Assembly: GCA_013002625.1 (NCBI GenBank)
Contig: JABDJE010000209.1
Span: 1 to 11,722 of the forward strand
From: Saprospiraceae bacterium
GTDB taxonomy: Bacteria; Bacteroidota; Bacteroidia; Chitinophagales; Saprospiraceae
Direction: 5' to 3'
DNA length: 11,722 nt
The first letter of the stretch is position 1. Every line of letters begins with the position of its first letter. Under the pieces are notes generated by a model, which searched no databases, was not told the origin of the DNA, and worked only from the letters and a program-made list of their open reading frames with translations. A program made the translations under genes and the position numbers. Positions 6,807 to 11,722 of this stretch are shown in pieces.

Positions 6807-7928
6807 ATGGTATTCGAAGTATCGTCGAGTGAATTATTGAAAAAACTTCAGGTTGCTGCAGGTGCCATCAGCTCAAATCCGGTTATTCCGATTCTGGAAG
6901 ATTTCCTATTTGATCTGGCAGGAAATGAGTTAACTATCTCAGCTACTAATTTAGAGGTAACCATTATCTCTTCGCTTACTGTAATGGGCAGTGACAATGG
7001 TAAGGTTGCTGTTCCAGGTAAAATTTTATTGGATACATTAAAAGCTTTACCTGACCAACCTGTTAAATTTCAAGTGGACGGTGACAACAATGCCATTAAG
7101 CTGAAATCTGCTTATGGTGAGTATAAGTTGTCCGGTGACAATGCAGATGATTTTCCTGAAACACCACATGAAGACAGTGTACACACAACACAAATTTCTT
7201 CCGATGGTCTAATGAAGGCCATCAGTAATACCATTTTTGCGACCAGCACAGATGAGTTGAGATTGGCTATGACTGGCGTCTTGATGCAAATGGATTTCAA
7301 CAAGGTTATTTTCGTTTCAACAGATGCGCATAAGTTGGTAAAATATACCATTGGCGGCATTACCAGCGATCTTACAGAATCGATCATCGTTCCTCGAAAA
7401 GGTCTGATGCTTTTCAAAAATGCGATTGGCGGAATGGATACACAGGATGTCAAGGTATCGTTTAACTCTAAGAATATCTTTTTTGAATGTGGCGACACCT
7501 TGGTGGTAAGCAGATTGATCGACGCTAAATACCCCGATTATAATGCAGTAATTCCTGTCAATAATGAAAAGACGCTGAAACTGAACAGAACGGATTTTCA
7601 GAATTCATTGAAGCGTATTGTGATTTATTCTAACAAAACGACCAATCAGGTTGTATTGAATCTGGCGGAGGACTCCTTAACGGTTTCTGCTCAGGATCTT
7701 GACTTTTCTAACGAAGCAACAGAGCAAATCAGTTGTGATTATAAAAGCGAACCTCTAACAATTGGGTTTAATGCGAAATTTCTTGTTGAAATGTTAGGCG
7801 TCATTGAGACCGATGAGGTTGAAATGCAACTTTCAGCTCCTAACAAAGCCGGAATTCTCGTGCCATCAGAGGAGGAGGATCAAGAAAAATTAATGATGCT
7901 TATCATGCCGGTGATGATGAGCCACTAA
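6807..7928 (+). CDS. dnaN: DNA polymerase III beta subunit (sliding clamp)
   Basis: Ring-shaped clamp that tethers DNA polymerase III and other replication and repair proteins to DNA. It has 373 residues, normal for the family, with three repeated clamp domains of about 120 residues. Typical segments are FEVSSSELLKKLQVAAGAI (3-21), PILEDFLF (28-35), STDAHKLVKY (171-180), RLIDAKYPDYNAVIP (236-250) and a C-terminal LMMLIMPVM (362-370) that forms part of the partner-binding pocket. The ATG at 6807 gives the standard N-terminus. dnaA and recF are not adjacent within this window. nadD begins 11 bases after the stop, suggesting co-transcription from the -7 element at 6730. Confidence 0.97.
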   Translation: MVFEVSSSELLKKLQVAAGAISSNPVIPILEDFLFDLAGNELTISATNLEVTIISSLTVMGSDNGKVAVPGKILLDTLKALPDQPVKFQVDGDNNAIKLKSAYGEYKLSGDNADDFPETPHEDSVHTTQISSDGLMKAISNTIFATSTDELRLAMTGVLMQMDFNKVIFVSTDAHKLVKYTIGGITSDLTESIIVPRKGLMLFKNAIGGMDTQDVKVSFNSKNIFFECGDTLVVSRLIDAKYPDYNAVIPVNNEKTLKLNRTDFQNSLKRIVIYSNKTTNQVVLNLAEDSLTVSAQDLDFSNEATEQISCDYKSEPLTIGFNAKFLVEMLGVIETDEVEMQLSAPNKAGILVPSEEEDQEKLMMLIMPVMMSH

Positions 7929-7939
7929 GAATTCTCACT

Positions 7940-8527
7940 GTGAAAATAGGCTTATACTTTGGGTCATTTAATCCTGTGCATGTTGGCCACATGATCATTG
8001 CCAATTACATCGTTAACAATACCGATATGGATGCTTTGTGGATGGTCCTTTCACCACACAATCCTCTGAAAAAGAAATCTACACTGGCCAATGATTATGA
8101 CCGCTTGCATTTGTTGAATCTGGCGATCGGTGATCATGATACGATACGTTCCAGTGACATAGAGTTTAGACTGCCCAAGCCTTCATATACAATAGATACG
8201 ATGACTTATTTGGAGGAAAAATTTCCAGATAAGGAATTTGCATTGATCATGGGTGGCGATAACCTTTCGACATTTCATAAGTGGAAAAACTATGAACTGC
8301 TGTTGGAGCGATATAAAATTTATATTTACAAGCGCCCACATCATTCATTAAATGATCTTGTCGAGCACCCTAATATAGAGGTATGTGAAGCGCCACTTCT
8401 TGAAATATCTTCTTCCAAAATCAGGCAAATGATCAAAGACAAGAAGTCGATCAGATATCTTGTTCCAGACAAGGTTTACGAATATTTGCGGGATTATCCT
8501 GTATATGAGAAACTATTGGATAAATAA
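7940..8527 (+). CDS. nadD: Nicotinate-nucleotide adenylyltransferase
   Basis: Transfers AMP from ATP to nicotinate mononucleotide, giving deamido-NAD in NAD biosynthesis; cytoplasmic. It has 195 residues. Nucleotidyltransferase signatures are clear: GLYFGSFNPVHVGHM (4-18) with the HxGH motif at 14-17, LSPHNPLKKKS (37-47), MGGDNLSTFHKWKNY (104-118), and the C-terminal ISSSKIR (156-162), equivalent to the family SxxxIR element. The start is GTG at 7940; this gives the expected MKIGLYFGSFNP N-terminus, whereas the next ATG (codon 18) would cut off the HxGH motif. It sits 11 bases after dnaN and 40 bases before porZ, so the three genes may form one operon. Confidence 0.95.
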   Translation: MKIGLYFGSFNPVHVGHMIIANYIVNNTDMDALWMVLSPHNPLKKKSTLANDYDRLHLLNLAIGDHDTIRSSDIEFRLPKPSYTIDTMTYLEEKFPDKEFALIMGGDNLSTFHKWKNYELLLERYKIYIYKRPHHSLNDLVEHPNIEVCEAPLLEISSSKIRQMIKDKKSIRYLVPDKVYEYLRDYPVYEKLLDK

Positions 8528-8567
8528 ATTAGCCTAAAATACGTTCTTTAGAATGTGATAAATTAAC

Positions 8568-10886
8568 ATGGTGAAAAAACGAATTGCCTTTGTCTTAATC
8601 TGTTTACCCTTTTTGACCTTCAGTCAAAGTGAAATTGCAATAGGGGAGTGGGCATCATATCTTCCGTACAATACAGGGCTTCATTTAACACAGAGTGAAG
8701 AGCAAATAATATATGGTACATCGTCATCGATTTTTACAATCGACAAAGCTGATTTTTCAACACAGTTTTTGTCAAAAATTGAGGGGTTATCTGAAACGGG
8801 CATTCAACATATTCAGTACGACTCCTTCAACGCACAATTGATTATTGCATATCAAAACAGCGTCATAGACATCATTTCTGAAGATGAGATCTTTACCATA
8901 TTTGATATTCGTGATACGGATTTCATTCAGGGGGATAAGAGGATCTATGACATCTATGTCCAAAACAACAAGTACATGTACCTCGCCACGGGCTTTGGAG
9001 TGGTGCAATATGATCTTGAAAGAAGGGAGTTTGGATTTACATTGGATGCTGCACAAAAAGTCAGCTCGATTAATGGTAATCTTGACAATTTGATCATTGC
9101 GGCCGAGGAGGGTGTCTTTGTTTTAGATTTAGATGTCATCACACCTAATTTTTTTGGTGCGTGGGATAAGGTTGTTGAAGGGTTGCCGGCTAATTATGTT
9201 TCCTCAAATGTATTGGCGACAGCCTCTACAATATATGTAGCTACAGACAGGGCTGTTTATTCGAGCAGTGATTTTGTCAATTTTGAAGAGATATACAGTT
9301 ATCCACAGGATGGATACGATGTTGAGTTTATCAAAGAGATACCTGAAGGCTGGATGCTCGGATTTAAAAATTCGGAGTTTAACAGTCGTGTAATGATCTT
9401 TGATGAAGGGGATGTTCCCATTCAGCAAATTGATAATTGCATGAACAGGCTTCTAGATGCTGAAATAGATGAGCAAGGCAGAATTTTCTTTGCTGACGAA
9501 TGGGAAGGCATTCGCTATAAAAATGAGCTCGGTGGAGCATGTCCCGAGAAACTGACCTTCAACAGTCCGAACTCGGAGGAAGGTACCGATATAGATATCA
9601 AAGACGGAGTAGTCTATGTGGCCTCGGGTGGTGTATCCGAAACTTTCGCCAATTTATTTGGGCGTAAGGGTATTTATATCTTGGAAGAAGGTCAATGGCA
9701 AAACATCAACGAGGTTAATACACCTTTCATTAAAAATGAGGAAATAATTCAGGCATTTAAGGTGGAGCCTCATCCGGATGAAGACAAAGTATATATCGGT
9801 TCAATGTGGGCAGGTCTGGTGGAATATGATCGTGAAAATGACAGTTATAAATTATTCAATGCCACCAACAGCAGTTTGAGAGAGCCTGTCGGCGACAATC
9901 CTGAACGTGTTAAAATATCGGGCCTGGCCTTTGATGAAGGCAATAACTTATGGATCAGCAATTTTGACGCGGCAGAGCCATTGTCTGTCTATACGGCTGA
10001 GGGTAATTGGCACAGCTTTTCGACACCGGGATCCAATCGACTGATCGATCTGGTGGTTGATGACAGTGGGTATATCTGGGCCGTAGTAGGCGGCAACAGT
10101 GGGGGCGTTGTTATTCTTGATCCGGGACAATCCATTGCGGATCCTACCGATAGTCCCGCACCCATATTGAAAAACAATTCGAACTCAGAGATTCCAAGCA
10201 ATCTTGTGAACAGTATTGCCAAGGATTTGGATGGCGGCATTTGGGTGGGTACAGCCGCAGGGGTTGTGTTATTTGAATGCGGAGGGGGTCTGTTTGAGAA
10301 TGAATGCAATGGCAATAAGCCCAAGGTGTTACAGGATAGTATAGCGGCATTTTTATTGGCGACAGAAGATGTTTTATCCATAGCGGTGGACGGGGCCAAC
10401 AGAAAATGGTTTGGTACACGCAACGGTATATTTGTTCAGTCGCCGAATGGTGAAGTTCAGATTGCCCAATACAATGAGGAGAATTCTCCTTTGTTTGATA
10501 ATACGGTAAAGGCATTGGCATTTAATGGAGAGACAGGCGAAATGTTTATTTCAACCAACAAGGGTTTACAAAGCTTCAGAACAGAAACCACCAGTGCGCG
10601 GGTAACGCATGCCAACAAGGTATATGCTTTTCCGAATCCGGTAAGACCGGAATACACGGGTGAGATTGCCATAAAGGGATTGGCACGGGATGCAGAGGTA
10701 AAGATTACGGATATTGATGGCCAGTTGGTCTATCAGACCAGGGCATTGGGTGGTCAGGCTTTGTGGGATGGAAGAGACAATACGGGTAGGGAAGTGAGTG
10801 GCGGTGTTTATTTGGTATTCAGCTCCTCGGTGGATGCATTTAGGGATCCAAATACTTATGTAACAAAGATTTTAGTTGTCCGCTAA
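8568..10886 (+). CDS. porZ: PorZ-like type IX secretion system surface protein
   Basis: 772 residues. An N-terminal Sec signal peptide (charged start, hydrophobic 6-17, likely cut near 19/20 at TFS|Q) precedes a family-typical IAIGEWASYLPYN (23-35). Two beta-propeller regions follow, marked by repeated Trp/Gly blades such as NNLWISN, GGIWVGTAAGVVLF, NRKWFGTRNGIFV and GEMFISTNKGLQSF. The C-terminal domain of about 88 residues (from 685) opens with VYAFPNPVRP and ends in VTKILVVR, as in PorZ proteins. In Porphyromonas gingivalis PorZ binds anionic LPS and works with the PorU sortase to attach T9SS cargo to the cell surface; the same role is inferred here. A generic two-component-regulator-propeller protein is the alternative, but the N-terminal motif, size and C-terminus favour PorZ. 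No clear promoter is seen in the 40 bases before it, so readthrough from nadD is likely. Confidence 0.85.
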   Translation: MVKKRIAFVLICLPFLTFSQSEIAIGEWASYLPYNTGLHLTQSEEQIIYGTSSSIFTIDKADFSTQFLSKIEGLSETGIQHIQYDSFNAQLIIAYQNSVIDIISEDEIFTIFDIRDTDFIQGDKRIYDIYVQNNKYMYLATGFGVVQYDLERREFGFTLDAAQKVSSINGNLDNLIIAAEEGVFVLDLDVITPNFFGAWDKVVEGLPANYVSSNVLATASTIYVATDRAVYSSSDFVNFEEIYSYPQDGYDVEFIKEIPEGWMLGFKNSEFNSRVMIFDEGDVPIQQIDNCMNRLLDAEIDEQGRIFFADEWEGIRYKNELGGACPEKLTFNSPNSEEGTDIDIKDGVVYVASGGVSETFANLFGRKGIYILEEGQWQNINEVNTPFIKNEEIIQAFKVEPHPDEDKVYIGSMWAGLVEYDRENDSYKLFNATNSSLREPVGDNPERVKISGLAFDEGNNLWISNFDAAEPLSVYTAEGNWHSFSTPGSNRLIDLVVDDSGYIWAVVGGNSGGVVILDPGQSIADPTDSPAPILKNNSNSEIPSNLVNSIAKDLDGGIWVGTAAGVVLFECGGGLFENECNGNKPKVLQDSIAAFLLATEDVLSIAVDGANRKWFGTRNGIFVQSPNGEVQIAQYNEENSPLFDNTVKALAFNGETGEMFISTNKGLQSFRTETTSARVTHANKVYAFPNPVRPEYTGEIAIKGLARDAEVKITDIDGQLVYQTRALGGQALWDGRDNTGREVSGGVYLVFSSSVDAFRDPNTYVTKILVVR

Positions 10887-10914
10887 TTTGCTGTTTTAGG
10901 AACATTTTTTGCTT

Positions 10915-10922
10915 TATATTTG
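10915..10922 (+). promoter_or_regulatory. Bacteroidota-type -7 element for tRNA-Cys
   Basis: TATATTTG matches TAnnTTTG exactly and ends 15 bases before the mature tRNA 5' end, leaving room for a short precursor leader. A TTG at 10888-10890 is too far (24 bases) for the usual -33 spacing of about 19. The element lies in the 51 bases after the porZ stop, so the tRNA need not depend on porZ transcription. Confidence 0.6.
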
Positions 10923-10937
10923 CTCACCCAATAAAAG

Positions 10938-11008
10938 GGTCGCGTGGCCGAGTGGTTAGGCAGAGGTCTGCAAAACCTTGTACACCAGTTCGAATCTGGT
11001 CGCGACCT
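10938..11008 (+). tRNA. tRNA-Cys (anticodon GCA)
   Basis: A full 71-base cloverleaf can be folded by hand. The acceptor GGTCGCG (10938-10944) pairs with CGCGACC (11001-11007). The D stem is GCC/GGC. The anticodon stem GAGGT/ACCTT encloses loop CTGCAAA with anticodon GCA at 10970-10972. The T stem ACCAG/CTGGT encloses TTCGAAT (10989-10995). The discriminator base is T (11008), the usual U73 of cysteine tRNAs. The 3' CCA is not encoded (next bases are CAA), so it must be added by the CCA-adding enzyme. It reads UGC and UGU codons. Confidence 0.97.
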
Positions 11009-11057
11009 CAAACTTTCAAAGCTTCAGCACAAAGTGCTGAGGCTTTTTTTGTTCCAG
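11008..11057 (-). repeat. Terminator-cassette repeat, copy A (inverted relative to B and C)
   Basis: The ends of this stretch, TCAAACTTTCAAAGCT (11008-11023) and TTTTTTGTTCCAG (11045-11057), are the reverse complements of the matching parts of copies B and C downstream. The first arm is a perfect 16-base match to copy C (11273-11288). The middle differs: here it is the strong tRNA terminator hairpin, while B and C carry an unrelated 15-base segment. Together with copy B it forms a large interrupted palindrome (11008-11131). Confidence 0.75.
11021..11050 (+). terminator. Intrinsic terminator of tRNA-Cys
   Basis: GCTTCAGCAC (11021-11030) pairs with GTGCTGAGGC (11034-11043) around loop AAA, a 10-bp stem with one G-T wobble, followed by seven Ts (11044-11050). 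The three As before the stem can also pair with the first Ts. It begins 12 bases after the tRNA end, a standard position. Confidence 0.9.
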
Positions 11058-11073
11058 GATGAGCGTAGAATAA

Positions 11074-11159
11074 ATTCTTAAAAGAATACTGGAACAAAAA
11101 AGTGCGTGCGTAGCATAGCTTTGAAGTTTGAAACTTCCCTAATACAGATCGCCGAAACC
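11074..11159 (+). repeat. Direct repeat, copy B (86 bases)
   Basis: Begins with the palindrome ATTCTTAAAAGAAT, then CTGGAACAAAAAAG, a GTGCGTGCGTAGC segment, AGCTTTGAAGTTTGA, and ends in ACAGATCGCCGAAACC. It matches copy C (11230-11316) with two substitutions and one single-base indel over 87 aligned positions. On the minus strand the middle reads as a weak stem followed by six Ts, resembling a decayed terminator. Confidence 0.9.
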
Positions 11160-11192
11160 CCTGGAGCGCAGACGGAGGGGTGAGGCAATCTG
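11144..11192. repeat. ~50-nt hairpin element, copy 1
   Basis: Starts inside copy B with ACAGATCG and ends TGAGGCAATCTG. Inner arms ACCCCT (11157-11162) and AGGGGT (11176-11181) are exact complements, and the outer CAGATCG/CAATCTG pair except for one mismatch. It aligns with 11584-11633 at about 39 of 50 positions by hand count. Confidence 0.6.
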
Positions 11193-11229
11193 GCTTGATA
11201 GATAGTACAATTGGAATGCTGGGTTCTTT

Positions 11230-11316
11230 ATTCTTAAAAGAATACTGGAACAAAAAAGTGCGTGCGTAGCACAGCTTTGAAAGTTTGAAACTCCCCTAAT
11301 ACAGATCGCCGAAACC
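11230..11316 (+). repeat. Direct repeat, copy C (87 bases)
   Basis: Near-identical to copy B (11074-11159): two substitutions and one extra A in the run GAAAGTTT. After GAAACC the two copies diverge: B continues into the hairpin element, C into GGTACAAAAAGCGC. Copies B and C start 156 bases apart. No ORF in either orientation is conserved through them, so they look non-coding. Confidence 0.9.
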
Positions 11317-11386
11317 GGTACAAAAAGCGCAACATCGGGATTTCAAAATATTATCCGAGCATACAATGCGTACATGCATCAAAGAT

Positions 11387-11504
11387 GTTTGAATCCCAGC
11401 TTGTGGTGAGGATTTTGCGTTACGGCTGTTGCTACGTCGTAGCAAGGAAGTCGTAAAATCTGAACTGCAGGCAATGAGCGATGCAAAAAAGCCTTGATTC
11501 AAAC
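11387..11504. repeat. Nested imperfect palindrome (~118 bases)
   Basis: Three roughly concentric inverted pairs are visible: GTTTGAATC (11387-11395) with GATTCAAAC (11496-11504); GATTTT (11411-11416) with AAAATC (11455-11460); and an inner 17-base palindrome of TTGCTACG, T, CGTAGCAA (11429-11445). Sequence between the arms pairs poorly. It could be a structured RNA, a miniature element or part of a dispersed repeat. A 68-codon open frame on the minus strand (11502-11296) crosses it but looks spurious. Confidence 0.55.
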
Positions 11505-11517
11505 TAGCGTTTCTTTG

Positions 11518-11548
11518 TTACTTTCTTTTGGCAATGAAAAGAAAGTAA
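11518..11548. repeat. Perfect 12-bp stem hairpin
   Basis: TTACTTTCTTTT (11518-11529) and AAAAGAAAGTAA (11537-11548) are exact reverse complements around the 7-base loop GGCAATG. There is no T run after either arm beyond the stem itself, so it is not a normal terminator. AT-rich hairpins of this look are, to my recollection, common in Bacteroidota intergenic repeats. Confidence 0.75.
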
Positions 11549-11583
11549 TACCAATAAATGAATAATCTAAAATATTGCTAGTT

Positions 11584-11633
11584 ACAGATTGAGGAAATCT
11601 CTTGAGCGCTGGTGGAGCGGATGAGGCAATCTG
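11584..11633. repeat. ~50-nt hairpin element, copy 2
   Basis: Starts ACAGATTG and ends GAGGCAATCTG; outer arms CAGATTG (11585-11591) and CAATCTG (11627-11633) pair perfectly, with a short inner CGCT/AGCG stem (11607-11610, 11615-11618). It is the diverged partner of 11144-11192. Confidence 0.6.
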
Positions 11634-11660
11634 ATGCGCCCCCAGGTTCTTGCCACCCAT

Positions 11661-11678
11661 CCGCAACTGATGTTGCGG
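11661..11678. repeat. 7-bp hairpin
   Basis: CCGCAAC (11661-11667) and GTTGCGG (11672-11678) pair exactly around loop TGAT. No T run follows. A further 5-bp inverted pair, GTGAC/GTCAC, lies at 11694-11708. Confidence 0.5.
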
Positions 11679-11722
11679 TTCACTATCTTAAGCGTGACGT
11701 TTAGTCACTCTTATCCCGACAA

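Larger units (their letters stand above)
11009..11722. other. Non-coding, repeat-rich region after tRNA-Cys
   Basis: About 710 bases with no credible gene on either strand. The two open frames on the minus strand (11253-11008 and 11502-11296) run through the repeats, and one covers part of the tRNA terminator. The region holds the terminator, cassette copies A-C, two hairpin elements, a nested palindrome and two simple hairpins. I see no transposase fragment, and no repeat of the tRNA 3' end that would mark an integration site. Confidence 0.7.

Noticed and set aside
9299..9307. TTATCCACA, a perfect DnaA-box consensus
   Set aside because: It is single, sits inside the porZ coding sequence and has no neighbouring boxes or AT-rich unwinding region. 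Probably coincidence, despite dnaN nearby.
11008..11253. 81-codon open frame on the minus strand
   Set aside because: It covers the tRNA terminator and parts of copies A-C, and its repeated FQYSFKN peptide simply reflects the DNA repeat. Not a credible gene.
11296..11502. 68-codon open frame on the minus strand
   Set aside because: It runs through the nested palindrome and the end of copy C, its composition follows the repeats, and no domain is recognisable. I treat it as a chance frame in a repeat.
10938..11722. Possible integrative element at tRNA-Cys
   Set aside because: The tRNA is intact, no integrase is present and its 3' end is not repeated downstream, so no attachment site can be supported.

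Overview
The window looks like chromosome from a member of the phylum Bacteroidota. The evidence is a DUF2851 protein and a PorZ-type type IX secretion protein, NadD and DnaN sequences of the Bacteroidota style, and three good matches to the Bacteroidota -7 promoter element TAnnTTTG ahead of genes. I cannot resolve the class or genus from sequence alone. The coding part is ordinary core chromosome. I see no defence island, phage, transposase, CRISPR array or new multi-gene system.

Layout. Positions 1-6658 are all on the minus strand. Reading in the direction of transcription, an M16-like peptidase homologue without catalytic residues comes first (6658-5378). A 168-base gap follows, then a tightly packed run: mreB, mreC, mreD, mrdA (PBP2), folA (dihydrofolate reductase) and the first 152 codons of a DUF2851 gene that leaves the window at base 1. 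Its junctions are +25, -8, +4, -4 and +6 bases, so this is almost certainly one operon. It joins the elongation machinery (MreBCD plus the PBP2 transpeptidase) to folate metabolism and an uncharacterised protein. rodA, the usual partner after mrdA, is not here.

A 148-base divergent intergenic region (6659-6806) holds outward-facing -7 elements for the M16 gene and for dnaN, a 9-bp inverted repeat and two 12-bp perfect palindromes. On the plus strand follow dnaN (sliding clamp), nadD (nicotinate-nucleotide adenylyltransferase, GTG start) and porZ (surface component of the type IX secretion system). Next comes a tRNA-Cys(GCA) with its own -7 element and a strong terminator.

The last ~710 bases (11009-11722) have no credible gene but are full of structure. 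A terminator-like cassette immediately 3' of the tRNA is repeated twice downstream in inverted orientation. There is also a diverged pair of ~50-nt hairpin elements, a nested palindrome at 11387-11504, a perfect 12-bp-stem hairpin and a 7-bp hairpin. This is probably a cluster of dispersed repetitive elements, and it is the part most worth a second look.
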